Shown piece by piece: positions 41,116 to 49,720 of a DNA stretch of 64,000 nt. Position 1 is the stretch's first letter. Each line of letters opens with the position of its first letter. A model generated the notes under the pieces. It worked only from the letters and a program-made list of their open reading frames with translations, did not search any database and was not told the DNA's origin. This DNA is from Bacillota bacterium (GTDB taxonomy: Bacteria; Bacillota; Clostridia; Oscillospirales; Acutalibacteraceae), in the NCBI GenBank assembly GCA_023416955.1, contig JAEZGM010000034.1, forward strand, positions 1 to 64,000, read 5' to 3'. A program made the position numbers and the translations under genes.

Positions 41116-42975
41116 TTAGGAAAGCTCGAACTGTCCGGTATAAAGCTGGTAATAGCGGCCTTTTTCCTCAACCAACTCCTCATGGCTGCCGCGTTCAAGG
41201 ATTTCTCCGCGCTCCAGCACAATAATGGCTTTTGCGTTGCGTACGGTAGAAAGGCGATGAGCAATGACGAATACCGTTCGGTTTTCCATCAGGCGGTCCA
41301 TACCCTTTTCGATCAGCTTTTCCGTGTGGGTATCTACCGAGCTGGTCGCTTCGTCCAGAATCAGCACCGGGGGATCCATAACCGCCGCGCGCGCAATTGC
41401 AATCAGTTGGCGCTGGCCCTGACTGAGGTTGCCGCCGTCCCCGGTGAGAACGGTGTCATAACCCTTCGGCAGGCGGCGGATAAAGGAATCGGCGCCCGCA
41501 AGCTTTGCCGCGGCGGTAACCTGTTCCATATCCGCTTCTTCATTTCCGTAGCGGATATTGTCGGCGATGGTTCCCGTAAACAGATGCGTATCCTGCAGAA
41601 CCACCGAAAGTGAGCGCCGCAAGTCTTCTTTTTTAATATCACGCACATCGATTCCGTCATAGGTGATGCTTCCGCTGTCAACATCGTAAAAACGGTTAAT
41701 CAAGTTTGCGATGGTTGTTTTGCCCGCGCCGGTGGAACCAACGAAAGCGATTTTCTGCCCCGGCTTTGCGTACAGGTTAATCTGTCTTAAAATCGGATGC
41801 CCGGGCTGATAGCCGAAAGTCACATCGTGGAAGCGAACATCTCCGCGCAGCGGAATCAGTTCTGTTGAGCCGTCCTTTGTCATACGGTGCCAAGCCCATT
41901 GGCCGGTGCGTTCACTGCTCCGGCGCAGTGTGCCGTCCGGCGCAAGCGCCGCGTGCACCAGTGTCACGCTGCCCGCATCAACCTCTTCCGGCTCCTCCAT
42001 GACCTCAAAAATGCGTTCTGCTCCGGAAAGAGCAGCCATCAGCAAATTCATCTGCTGTGAGAACTGGTTTACCGGCATGGCGGTCTGACGCACATAGACA
42101 AGGTAAGAAGCAAGCGTACCCAATCCGATTTGCCCGGAAATCGCGAAAAAAGCACCGATACAGGCGGACAGAGCGTAATTTACATAGGAAATACTCACAA
42201 CGACGGGAACCAACAAACCGGAGTAAGTTACAGCCCCCGTGGCGGCTTTCTGCAGGCGCTCATTGCGTACCTGAAACGCTTCAAAATCCTTGTCTTCATG
42301 ATTGAAAATCTGGACAACCTTCTGCCCCTGAACCATTTCCTCGACGAAACCGTTCAGTTCGCCCATACTCTGCTGCTGATGGGAAAAATATGTGTGGCTC
42401 TTCTTGCCGCTGTAGCGCAGGAAAAGGAACATACAGAAAAAGGAAGCCAGAACAATCACCGACAGCTGAAAATCCAATACAATCAGCACGGTAAATGTAC
42501 CGATGATCACGATGAAATTCTGAATGATGACCGTAAAGCTGTTATTCAGCGCTTCGGAAATCGTATCAATATCATTGGTAAAGCGGCTCATTACTTCACC
42601 GTGTGTGCGTGTGTCGAAATAACGAAGGGGCAGTTTTTGTACTTTTTTGAACAAATCGTCCCTGATTTCCTGAATAATCTGCTGGGCAACGCGCACCATC
42701 AGCTGGGAATAGCCGTAGGAGCCCACTACGCCGAGCAAGTAGACAGCCGCCATAAAAATCAGCATACGAATCAGCCCCGAAATATTTCCCGGAAGAATAT
42801 AGTCGTCGATAATCGGTTTCAACAGGTATGTTCCGTACACGTTGGCAAGCGCGCTGACCGCGGCCAGCAGCGCAACAACAAGAAGGGCACCCAAATGCTT
42901 CTTCAGGTAACTGCCAAGCATCTTCACTGTTTTACGCACATTCTTCGGCTTCTGATATGACCTGATTGCTGCCAT
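41116..42975 (-). CDS. ABC exporter half-transporter, canonical ATP site (heterodimer subunit 2)
   Basis: 619 residues, ATG 42975, overlapping the stop of the partner gene (TAATG). The N-terminal six-helix exporter domain (residues ~20-320, coupling region FDTRTHGEVMSRFTNDIDT) precedes the ATPase. The latter has Walker A GSTGAGKTT, signature LSQGQRQL, Walker B LILDEATSSVDT with the catalytic Glu, and H-loop IAHRLSTV. The segment between domains (~335-380) is longer than usual. Together with the next subunit it forms a BmrCD/LmrCD-like multidrug exporter. Confidence 0.9.
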   Translation of the reverse strand: MAAIRSYQKPKNVRKTVKMLGSYLKKHLGALLVVALLAAVSALANVYGTYLLKPIIDDYILPGNISGLIRMLIFMAAVYLLGVVGSYGYSQLMVRVAQQIIQEIRDDLFKKVQKLPLRYFDTRTHGEVMSRFTNDIDTISEALNNSFTVIIQNFIVIIGTFTVLIVLDFQLSVIVLASFFCMFLFLRYSGKKSHTYFSHQQQSMGELNGFVEEMVQGQKVVQIFNHEDKDFEAFQVRNERLQKAATGAVTYSGLLVPVVVSISYVNYALSACIGAFFAISGQIGLGTLASYLVYVRQTAMPVNQFSQQMNLLMAALSGAERIFEVMEEPEEVDAGSVTLVHAALAPDGTLRRSSERTGQWAWHRMTKDGSTELIPLRGDVRFHDVTFGYQPGHPILRQINLYAKPGQKIAFVGSTGAGKTTIANLINRFYDVDSGSITYDGIDVRDIKKEDLRRSLSVVLQDTHLFTGTIADNIRYGNEEADMEQVTAAAKLAGADSFIRRLPKGYDTVLTGDGGNLSQGQRQLIAIARAAVMDPPVLILDEATSSVDTHTEKLIEKGMDRLMENRTVFVIAHRLSTVRNAKAIIVLERGEILERGSHEELVEEKGRYYQLYTGQFELS

Positions 42976-44702
42976 TACACCGTTGCCCCTTTCTTTTGAA
43001 ATTCGTAAATATCCTGATAAATCGGATTGTGCGCCAGCAGCTGCTCGTGCGTTCCGATTTCGTTAATTTTTCCATCTTCCAGTACAACAATGCTGTCCGC
43101 ATTTTCTATGGCGCTGATGCGCTGAGTAATGATAATTTTTGTGGTATCGCTCAGGTTCTCTGCCAGGCGCTGCCGTATTCTTCCTTCGGTCGCGGTGTCG
43201 ACCGCACTGGTGGAGTCGTCGAATATCAATACGCGCGGGTGCTTCAGCAGCGCGCGTGCAATGCACAAACGCTGTTTTTGCCCGCCTGAAACATTTACGC
43301 CGCCTTGCCCAAGGTCGGTTTCGTAACCGCCCGGCAGCCTGCTGAGTACTTCGTCGGCACAGGCAATCCGGCACGCCCAGTCCAAATCCTCCTGTGTGGC
43401 GTTTTCATTGCCCCATTTCAGGTTTTCACGGACGGTACCGGAAAACAGGGTGTTATTTTGCAGAACCATGCCTACCGCGTCGCGCAGGTGATTCACCGGG
43501 TACTCCCTGACGTCACAGCCGTCAATTTTCAGGCTTCCCTCACTCACATCGTACAGACGGGGAATCAGCTGCACAAGGGATGTTTTCGCCGAGCCCGTCC
43601 CGCCCAGAATCCCGACTGTCTGCCCTGCCTGAATATGCAAATTAATGTCTGACAGCACATATTCCTGCGCTGTTTCCTGATATTTGAAAGAAACGTGCTG
43701 AAATTCAATTTCCCCGCGCTGCACCGTACGCTCCGGCAGGCCGCCGTCCACAATACCCGCAGGCTCATCCAGAACTTCAAATACCCGTTCTACCGAGGTA
43801 ATGGAACGGCTCAGCATCAGAAATACGTTGGAAATCATCATCAGTGAATTCAGGATTTGCAGAACATAACTGAGAAACCCGGTCAGCTGGCCGACCTGCA
43901 TTCCGTCGGTGTGAATAAAGTTGCCGCCGAACCAAAGGATGGAGATAATCGTAGCATACATAACCAGCTGAAAATACGGCATATTTAATGCGGCGTAATG
44001 GAAAGCACACTCGGAAGACGAACGAAACTCCTGATTGACTTCCCCGAACTTTCGGCTCTCGCTGTCGCCCTTGACATAGGATTTGACGGTACGGATCGCC
44101 GTCAAATTTTCCTGTACCGTGGAGTTCACACGGTCAAGCACCTTCTGCATCCTGCCGTAAATCGGGCCCAATTTTCGGATAATCAAAAACAATCCGATTG
44201 CAAGAATCGGAGCGGCAATGAGGAATACGACCGCCAGCTTCGGACTGAGCGCAATGGACATCACCAACGCCATGACCAGCATCACCGGGCCGCGCACCAG
44301 CGGGCGGATTCCGTTGCAGACCGCGTTCTGCAAAATCGTAACATCACTGGTTAAGCGGGTAATCAGCGACGGCGTGCTGAAATGATCTAAATTGGAGAAA
44401 GAAAAGCCCTGTACCTTTCGGAATTCCGCCTTGCGCAGCTCCGCGCCAAAGCCCTGACCGGCGCGGGCAGCGAGACGCGCATACAGCATTCCAAGCAGAA
44501 GGGAAAGCACAGCGCACACAATCATCAGAAAGCTTCGATGAAAAATATAGGAACGGTCACGGTTAGCTACACCCACATCCACAATTCCCGCCATAATCAG
44601 CGGAATAATCAGCTCGAACCCGCACTCCAGAATCACACAGATTGAGCTAGCAATCAAATCCTTTTTGTATTGATCGAAATAAACATAAAGACGCTTAAAC
44701 AC
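42975..44702 (-). CDS. ABC exporter half-transporter, degenerate ATP site (heterodimer subunit 1)
   Basis: 575 residues from GTG 44702 with GGAGGG upstream. Six-helix membrane domain (~15-310), then the ATPase with Walker A GGTGSAKTS (Ala in place of the usual Gly), signature VSGGQKQR, Walker B LIFDDSTSAVDT with Asp in place of the catalytic Glu, and H-loop ITQRISAI with Gln in place of His. These three changes mark the non-hydrolysing site of heterodimeric exporters such as TM287/288 and BmrCD. It is preceded by a MarR gene in the same operon. Confidence 0.9.
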   Translation of the reverse strand: MFKRLYVYFDQYKKDLIASSICVILECGFELIIPLIMAGIVDVGVANRDRSYIFHRSFLMIVCAVLSLLLGMLYARLAARAGQGFGAELRKAEFRKVQGFSFSNLDHFSTPSLITRLTSDVTILQNAVCNGIRPLVRGPVMLVMALVMSIALSPKLAVVFLIAAPILAIGLFLIIRKLGPIYGRMQKVLDRVNSTVQENLTAIRTVKSYVKGDSESRKFGEVNQEFRSSSECAFHYAALNMPYFQLVMYATIISILWFGGNFIHTDGMQVGQLTGFLSYVLQILNSLMMISNVFLMLSRSITSVERVFEVLDEPAGIVDGGLPERTVQRGEIEFQHVSFKYQETAQEYVLSDINLHIQAGQTVGILGGTGSAKTSLVQLIPRLYDVSEGSLKIDGCDVREYPVNHLRDAVGMVLQNNTLFSGTVRENLKWGNENATQEDLDWACRIACADEVLSRLPGGYETDLGQGGVNVSGGQKQRLCIARALLKHPRVLIFDDSTSAVDTATEGRIRQRLAENLSDTTKIIITQRISAIENADSIVVLEDGKINEIGTHEQLLAHNPIYQDIYEFQKKGATV

Positions 44703-44739
44703 AAAGTTCCCTCCAGGTGACAGATCGCTGGAAATACAA

Positions 44740-45171
44740 TCATTCCATTGCTTTCCCTGTTAAATTTTGATACATACGGCAAAGAAAATCGATGAACTGC
44801 TCCCGCTCCTCCGGTGTAAATCCCTGCAGGGATTGCTCCTCAATATCCTCGCAAATCCGTGTCCACTCCGCCAGTGCAGCCCCGCCCTTTTCCGTAATGG
44901 AAACGGATTCGGCACGCCGGCGTTCCGCCGATTCGGCGCGTACAATCAATTCATCCTGTTCCATATTATTTAGAAGGCGGGAAACTGTGGCAGGCTCAAT
45001 ATCGAGCGCCTGCGCAATATCCTTTTGCATGCAGCGATCATAAAGCGCCAAGTGCCGCAGAACTTTCGGCTGCCCCGGCGAAAGGCCGATTTTCGCCATA
45101 CCGGGACGTATTTTATTTTTCTGAGCGTGAAAAGCTTTGTATATCGCCATATGAAGATGAAGGCCCATCAT
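44740..45171 (-). CDS. MarR-family regulator of the ABC exporter
   Basis: 143 residues from ATG 45171 with AAAGGAG upstream. The winged helix is recognisable in LSPGQPKVLRHLALYDRCMQ, then DIEPATVSRLLNNMEQDELI and the wing AERRRAESVSITEKGG. It is the first gene of the operon and is a likely repressor of itself and the exporter. Confidence 0.87.
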   Translation of the reverse strand: MMGLHLHMAIYKAFHAQKNKIRPGMAKIGLSPGQPKVLRHLALYDRCMQKDIAQALDIEPATVSRLLNNMEQDELIVRAESAERRRAESVSITEKGGAALAEWTRICEDIEEQSLQGFTPEEREQFIDFLCRMYQNLTGKAME

Positions 45172-45187
45172 GGCATCTCCTTTTATA

Positions 45188-45235
45188 TTAGCATGCTAAC
45201 GATTAGCATATTAATAGTTAGTAAGCTAATATTAG
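45188..45235 (-). promoter_or_regulatory. MarR operator region
   Basis: The perfect palindrome TTAGCATGCTAA (45188-45199) is followed by related half-sites (TTAGCATATTAA, TTAGTAAGCTAA) over the next ~35 bases. Repeated palindromes directly upstream of a MarR gene are typical autoregulation sites. Confidence 0.65.
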
Positions 45236-45332
45236 TCCCGAAGATCCGCACTGTCAAGGGGTTCTTCCTGTTTCAAAACGATTTAAAGCGTGGGGGAACC
45301 GGTTTTCAGCAATTAATTTCTCCGACAACAGC

Positions 45333-45397
45333 AAAACTCCTTCCGATCAACTAAGCTGCGTTATGCCGCAGCAAGATTGATTAGAAGGAGCTTTTTT
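45333..45397. terminator. Bidirectional terminator between exporter and nitroreductase operons
   Basis: AAAACTCCTTC pairs with GAAGGAG...TTTTTT, with an inner CTGCG/CGCAG stem. The T-run and A-run allow use from both directions; the minus-strand nitroreductase operon ends at 45434. Confidence 0.6.
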
Positions 45398-45433
45398 GCT
45401 GTATAAATATTTAGACCTTACACGCGTCGGAGT

Positions 45434-46276
45434 TCACTCCGATACCCATGAAAAAATATAATGCAACTGTTTCGGTACATTGGAAATCGGTTCAGGAAGT
45501 ATTTGAAAGCTGCCACTCATATCCCGTTCCATGGCCGCCAGATGAAAATGACAGGCCGCAATGCCGATGTCCACCCTTTGAATATCAAAAGCCATAGAGC
45601 GCGTGTAGGCCTCTGACTTTTCTTCATAAAAGTGGCAGTTATTCCCGTCTAAAACAACTCTCCACGGCTGCTTATTGGAAGCTGACGGCGCGAGCCGCAG
45701 CATTTCAAGCGGAAACGCGAAGGCACCCGCATCTGCCTCGGTCAGCGGAGCTGAAAAGTCTTTCTTATAAAAAAGTTTGCTCCACGGCTTTCGGTGGTCC
45801 GCCCCAACGCTCTTTCGCATGAGGGACTCCGTAAACCTTTTTTTGGCCGCCGGGTAACCCAGCGGAGAGATTGCGGGAAACAACTCATTTTTTTGAACGG
45901 ACATCGCCTCTGCAAATGCGCTGCGGTTAAATGTTCCCCCCAGCCAGCAGGTACCGAGCCCGAGCGAAGCAGCGTATAAAATCAGTTTTTCAAACTCGTA
46001 TCCCAGCGCTTCAAGGGAAAGCCCTTCATTTACAACCGTAGCGCCGATAAAATCGCTTGCGCCCTTAATGACGCCGTAGGTGCCGAGCTTTTCCCCATTG
46101 GCGGCTATATTGGACTCCAGCAGTCTGAATTTCACTTCAGCAGAAAAAGGATTGGACGATGTTTGCATGTAAGCCCGCAATTTGTCTTTCATATCGGGGG
46201 AAAGGGGCGTTCCGTCATAGGTTCTTACGCTGTAACGCGCTTTTACGGCTGGTTCAACGAAAAAATCCAATTTCAT
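45434..46276 (-). CDS. Nitroreductase family protein (two-part TM_nitroreductase)
   Basis: 280 residues, ATG 46276, AGGGGGC upstream. It begins with the FMN-binding signature KARYSVRTYDGTPL, has LGLGTCWLGGTFNRSAF in the dimer core, and RLAPSASNKQPWRVVL for a second FMN-contact element, followed by DIGIAACHF. The layout is that of the putative nitroreductases with a longer C-terminus. It is third in a minus-strand operon with an ABM protein and another nitroreductase. Confidence 0.82.
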   Translation of the reverse strand: MKLDFFVEPAVKARYSVRTYDGTPLSPDMKDKLRAYMQTSSNPFSAEVKFRLLESNIAANGEKLGTYGVIKGASDFIGATVVNEGLSLEALGYEFEKLILYAASLGLGTCWLGGTFNRSAFAEAMSVQKNELFPAISPLGYPAAKKRFTESLMRKSVGADHRKPWSKLFYKKDFSAPLTEADAGAFAFPLEMLRLAPSASNKQPWRVVLDGNNCHFYEEKSEAYTRSMAFDIQRVDIGIAACHFHLAAMERDMSGSFQILPEPISNVPKQLHYIFSWVSE

Positions 46277-46291
46277 ACGCGATTAAGCCCC

Positions 46292-46582
46292 CTATACCAG
46301 CTTTTGATAAAGGTTCGTTTCACCCGGTTTTTCCGACAGGGTTGCAAACTGCGGTACAATTTCTTTAAAATGCGCCGCTGCCATGTGCTGTTTCAAAAGG
46401 TCCATACTTTCCCACTCTTCAATGATGGTCAGAACCTGAGGATCGGACGAATCCTGAAAAAGCTCGTAATGGATACATCCGGCATCGTTTTGCACCGTAG
46501 CCTTTACAAGCTTTTCCGCCAAAGAGATAAAATCCTCTACTTTGTCTTTTTGAACATAATTTTTTGCAACTACTTTAACCAT
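46292..46582 (-). CDS. ABM-domain (YgiN-like) putative quinol monooxygenase
   Basis: 96 residues from ATG 46582 with GAGAGGG upstream. The antibiotic-biosynthesis-monooxygenase pattern is clear: VVAKNYVQKDKVEDFISLAE, DAGCIHYELFQD and EEWESMDLLKQHMAAAHFKE. Small dimeric beta-barrel proteins of this kind act on quinols or other aromatics without a metal. It sits between two nitroreductase genes. Confidence 0.82.
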   Translation of the reverse strand: MVKVVAKNYVQKDKVEDFISLAEKLVKATVQNDAGCIHYELFQDSSDPQVLTIIEEWESMDLLKQHMAAAHFKEIVPQFATLSEKPGETNLYQKLV

Positions 46583-46599
46583 TGATTTTTTCCCTCTCT

Positions 46600-47103
46600 T
46601 TACCATTTTTCATAATGAACTTTTTTCTCGTTATAGCGGTCGATAAATTCATTTTTCTGCCCGTCCGGATAACCGACGGAAATCAGTGCAAACGGCTTGA
46701 TCGCTTCCGGAAGATGATACAGATTGCGCACATTTTCCATAACAGAATCCGCAGTCGCTACACCGAACCACACGGCACCCAAGCCCAGACTGGCGGCTTC
46801 CAGCAAAATATTCTGCGCAGCGGCGCCCATATCCTGCTGCCATGCCGTCGGAATTTTTAACTCATCGCCATTTGCCAGAAGGACAAAGGTTACTGCCGAA
46901 CTTGCGACAGGCTTTGCGTAAGGGGAAACCGCAGAAAGCGATTTCAGGTTCTCCTTATCCTGTACGACAATGAGCTCCCACTCCTGCTGATTTGCAGCGG
47001 AAGGAGCCTGCATAGCGGCGCGGAGAAGGCGGTCGACCTTTTCCTTTTCAACGGTTTTTTCCTCATATTTGCGGATGCTTCTGCGAGTGAAAATTTCATC
47101 CAT
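46600..47103 (-). CDS. Nitroreductase family protein
   Basis: 167 residues, ATG 47103 with GGAGGTG upstream. It has the FMN site (FTRRSIRKYEEKTVEKEKVD), AMQAPSAANQQEWELIVV and the dimer-core LGLGAVWFGV. Enzymes of this short type use NAD(P)H to reduce nitroaromatics, quinones or flavins. It is first of the three-gene operon and follows the MarR gene by 48 bp, on the same strand. Confidence 0.88.
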   Translation of the reverse strand: MDEIFTRRSIRKYEEKTVEKEKVDRLLRAAMQAPSAANQQEWELIVVQDKENLKSLSAVSPYAKPVASSAVTFVLLANGDELKIPTAWQQDMGAAAQNILLEAASLGLGAVWFGVATADSVMENVRNLYHLPEAIKPFALISVGYPDGQKNEFIDRYNEKKVHYEKW

Positions 47104-47151
47104 TAATAGGACACCTCCGAAATGATTTTATATATTTAAGATAGGTCTTGC

Positions 47152-47595
47152 TTATCCCTTATCTTCCAAATTGGCGATCAATTTATTCACAGTCGCAATA
47201 AATTCTTCCTTTTCCTGAGGAGCCAGAATGTCGGAATAGCTTTGACGGACGCTGCCCCAGGCCTTCAAAATGTCCGACTGCAAAAGCTTCCCCTCCTCTG
47301 TAGCAAAAATATAAGCATTCTTGCCGTCGGCTTTTCGGCTTACAAGACCCATTCTGTTCAGCTTATCTACAAAACGGGTAATCGTGGACGGCGTCATATG
47401 AAGCCGCTCCCCTATTTCCTTCTGCTGAATTCCGTCATTGTTATTCACCAAATAGAGCAGGAACGCATGGCTGGGGGACAAACCGGTTATCCGAAACTTC
47501 TCTTCCGCGAATTTACTCATCACACGTGCCAATTTACACGAAGAAAAAAACAGGCAGCTATTCAATTGACAATCGTCGTTTTTCTTATCGTCCAT
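47152..47595 (-). CDS. MarR-family regulator of the nitroreductase operon
   Basis: 147 residues from ATG 47595 with AAGGAG upstream. N-terminal cysteines (DDCQLNSCLFFSSCKLARVM) precede a winged helix domain (EIGERLHMTPSTITRFVDKL, then SRKADGKNAYIFATEEG). Cysteines near the N-terminus are compatible with redox or metal sensing, but this is inference. It lies upstream of the nitroreductase genes. Confidence 0.85.
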   Translation of the reverse strand: MDDKKNDDCQLNSCLFFSSCKLARVMSKFAEEKFRITGLSPSHAFLLYLVNNNDGIQQKEIGERLHMTPSTITRFVDKLNRMGLVSRKADGKNAYIFATEEGKLLQSDILKAWGSVRQSYSDILAPQEKEEFIATVNKLIANLEDKG

Positions 47596-47613
47596 TGCTT
47601 TATTCTCCTTTGT

Positions 47614-47653
47614 TTGTACATACAAGTATAGTTGAGCTTTTGTATTATGTCAA
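47614..47653 (-). promoter_or_regulatory. Promoter and operator of the MarR/nitroreductase operon
   Basis: On the minus strand TTGACA (47648-47653) and TATACT (47625-47630), 17-base spacer. The palindrome TTGTACATACAA (47614-47625) abuts the -10 box. Confidence 0.65.
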
Positions 47654-47704
47654 TCCTAATTTATAAAAGACAAAAATTATTTTTATAAATTGCATACAAT
47701 TCTC

Positions 47705-47733
47705 TTGACAAACACTTTATTTGAAACTATAAT
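47705..47733 (+). promoter_or_regulatory. Promoter of the Rrf2-led operon
   Basis: TTGACA (47705-47710) and TATAAT (47728-47733) with a 17-base spacer, 27 bases before the Rrf2 start. It is divergent from the MarR promoter. Confidence 0.75.
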
Positions 47734-47760
47734 GGTTACAAATAGAAACGAGGCTGAACA

Positions 47761-48165
47761 ATGTATTCGACAAAGCTTTCGGTCAGCATCCATATTTTAT
47801 GTGTAATCGCGTTGAATTCCGATTCACCCATCACATCAGACTATATTGCAAGCAGCATTCAAACGAACCCCGCATTGGTTCGGAGGTTGATGAGCCGGTT
47901 GAAAAAGGCAAACCTGATCCATACACAAACAAAGCTGGGCGCAACCGGTTTGGCAAAGCCAACTGCTGAAATCTCTTTACTGGATGTATTTCAGGCTGTG
48001 GAACCGGAACAGCGTATTTTTGATATTCACACCAACACAAATATGAAGTGCCCTGTGGGGGCCAATATTGAAAGGGTATTGACTCAGTTTTACCAGGGTG
48101 TGCAGACCGATTTTGAAAAACAGCTGAACAGCATTCACCTTTCCGATATTTTAAATTCATTATGA
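47761..48165 (+). CDS. Rrf2-family regulator
   Basis: 134 residues, ATG 47761. The wHTH region reads YIASSIQTNPALVRRLMSRL, followed by GLAKPTAEISLLDVFQAVEP typical of Rrf2 proteins. The usual three-cysteine iron-sulfur motif is not complete (one Cys in KCPVGANIE), so it is closer to the YwnA-type group that responds to other signals. The stop overlaps the region just before the NAD(P)-binding gene. Confidence 0.85.
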   Translation: MYSTKLSVSIHILCVIALNSDSPITSDYIASSIQTNPALVRRLMSRLKKANLIHTQTKLGATGLAKPTAEISLLDVFQAVEPEQRIFDIHTNTNMKCPVGANIERVLTQFYQGVQTDFEKQLNSIHLSDILNSL

Positions 48166-48182
48166 GAAAGCAGGATAATATT

Positions 48183-48821
48183 ATGAAAATAGCAATTATC
48201 GGCGCAACCGGCATGGCCGGTCAGGCCATTTACAAGGAAGCCGTTTCCCGCGGTCACGAAGTTACCGGAATCGTCCGCGACAAAGTGAAAGCAAAAGAGG
48301 TTCTGGGCGAAAATGCGAGCATTGTAGCAACGGACGTATTCAATCTTCAAAAGAGCGATCTTTCCGGATTCGACGTTGTTGTAAACGCATTCAGCGCAGT
48401 TCCCGACAAGGCATATTTACACGTTGACCTCGCCGCAAAGCTTGTGGCTTTGTTCAGGGAAATGGAGTCGCCACGCTTATTCTTTATTCTTGGCGCAGGC
48501 AGCCTGCTCGATCAGAACGAGAGGCTGTTTGTTGAGACAATCAAAACGCTTCCCGGTTCGGACGCCTGGGTTTCAATCCCCGTGAATCAGTATAAGGAAC
48601 TGCAGTTCCTTCGCAATGTGAGCAATGTGAACTGGGTGGGGGTCTCCCCTTCTGCAACTTTTGCCGCGGGCGAAAAACATACGCCGGTTCTTGGCAAAGA
48701 CCACCTTCTGACTGCGGCGGATGGAGAGTCCCATACCACCAGCGGAACAATGGCAGTCGCGATTCTAAATGAAATAGAAAATCCTTCGGTCTTCAAAGAC
48801 CGCTTCACCGTTTCGGATTAA
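48183..48821 (+). CDS. NAD(P)H-binding Rossmann protein (NmrA/SDR-like)
   Basis: 212 residues from ATG 48183 with AGGA upstream. The nucleotide-binding loop is KIAIIGATGMAGQAIYKEAV, followed by VVVNAFSAVP and RLFFILGAGSLL. It belongs to the atypical short-chain dehydrogenase group that includes YwnB-like proteins, often next to an Rrf2 regulator, as here. It may reduce reactive quinones or carbonyls; substrate unknown. Confidence 0.83.
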   Translation: MKIAIIGATGMAGQAIYKEAVSRGHEVTGIVRDKVKAKEVLGENASIVATDVFNLQKSDLSGFDVVVNAFSAVPDKAYLHVDLAAKLVALFREMESPRLFFILGAGSLLDQNERLFVETIKTLPGSDAWVSIPVNQYKELQFLRNVSNVNWVGVSPSATFAAGEKHTPVLGKDHLLTAADGESHTTSGTMAVAILNEIENPSVFKDRFTVSD

Positions 48822-48874
48822 ATAAGTAAACTATGTTAAAAATATTATAAATGAAATTTAGGAGTTGATTTATT

Positions 48875-49438
48875 ATGAGTAAAAAAGTAATCGGAGTTTT
48901 TGTAGGCAGTCTGCGTAGGGAATCTTACAGCCAGTCAATCGCAAATTTTGTGGCTTCACAGGCCCCCGCAGATTTTGAATTCCGCACGATTCCGCTCGGA
49001 GATCTTGCCTTATACAATCAGGATTTGGATGACGACGGAAACCCGCCCGCAGAATGGGTGAAATTCCGTGAAGAAGTAAAGGGGCTGGACGGTTTCCTTT
49101 TCGTTACACCGGAATATAACCGTTCTGTACCCGCTGTACTAAAGAATGCGCTTGATGTCGGTTCAAGGCCGTACGGAGCAAGTGTTTGGGACGGAAAAGC
49201 CGGCGGCGTCATTAGCGTTTCCCCGGGTGGAATCGGTGCTTTCGGCGCGAACCATCACCTTCGCCAGTCCCTGGTTTTCCTGAATGTGCTTACACTTCAG
49301 CAGCCGGAAGCCTATGTCGGGCATGTGGGTTCCTCTCTGGACGGGAATGGGAATGTTGTTGACGAAAGCATGAAGTCATTTCTGAAAAATTATACCGATG
49401 CTTTTGTAAAATGGGTTCATACAATTTCCGGTAACTGA
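48875..49438 (+). CDS. NADPH-dependent FMN reductase (chromate/azo reductase type)
   Basis: 187 residues, ATG 48875 with TAGGAG upstream. It has the flavodoxin-like pattern VGSLRRESYSQSIANF for the FMN phosphate and TPEYNRSVPAVLKNALD, the signature of the NADPH-dependent FMN reductase family. It is the third gene of the Rrf2-led operon and fits a role in quinone or azo compound reduction. Confidence 0.87.
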   Translation: MSKKVIGVFVGSLRRESYSQSIANFVASQAPADFEFRTIPLGDLALYNQDLDDDGNPPAEWVKFREEVKGLDGFLFVTPEYNRSVPAVLKNALDVGSRPYGASVWDGKAGGVISVSPGGIGAFGANHHLRQSLVFLNVLTLQQPEAYVGHVGSSLDGNGNVVDESMKSFLKNYTDAFVKWVHTISGN

Positions 49439-49465
49439 TAGTCGAAACCGGTTTATTCACAATAA

Positions 49466-49529
49466 CAGGCAAAAGTAAAGTACCCCCTGCCGGCCAATGA
49501 CCGTGCAGGGGGTACTTTACTTTTGCCTG
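49466..49529 (+). terminator. Long perfect inverted repeat after the FMN reductase
   Basis: The 25-bp arms 49466-49490 and 49505-49529 are exact complements (CAGGCAAAAGTAAAGTACCC... and its reverse), with a 14-base loop. It has no strong U-run, so termination is plausible but unproven. Confidence 0.5.
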
Positions 49530-49535
49530 GGTTGA

Positions 49536-49705
49536 GCGTGTCTGCAAAAAATTGCAGACACGCTTTAAGTAACCGCTGATTACAGTCAGTTAATTTGAAA
49601 CCAGAACCAATCTACATTTTCTTGGATGTTTTCTAAGGTGAACTGACTATAAACAATTCTGAAGCCACTCAGTCCAGTATTTTAGCAGCTTCGAATTACC
49701 GCGAC
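49536..49705 (-). repeat. Hairpin repeat family 3, copy interrupted by a family-2 element
   Basis: Read on the minus strand from 49705: GTCGC, AATTCGAAGC, AATACTGGACTGAG, GGCTTCAGAATTG, then the family-2 element, then TAATCAGCGGTTAC and a perfect hairpin AGCGTGTCTGCAA/TTGCAGACACGCT (49536-49565). The uninterrupted copy at 37091-37178 has TTTAATCAGCGG where this one is split. Confidence 0.65.
49583..49649. repeat. MITE-like repeat family 2 copy nested in family 3
   Basis: 67 bp, CAGTCAGTT...AACTGACTA, flanked by TA at 49581-49582 and 49650-49651. Its insertion splits a copy of repeat family 3 (see the two family-3 entries), which shows that it is a mobile unit and that TA was duplicated. Confidence 0.8.
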
Positions 49706-49720
49706 TGAATCATCAGTCAT

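Noticed and set aside
42130..42960. A 276-codon plus-strand frame opposite the ABC exporter
   Set aside because: Antisense to a canonical exporter gene; no independent support.
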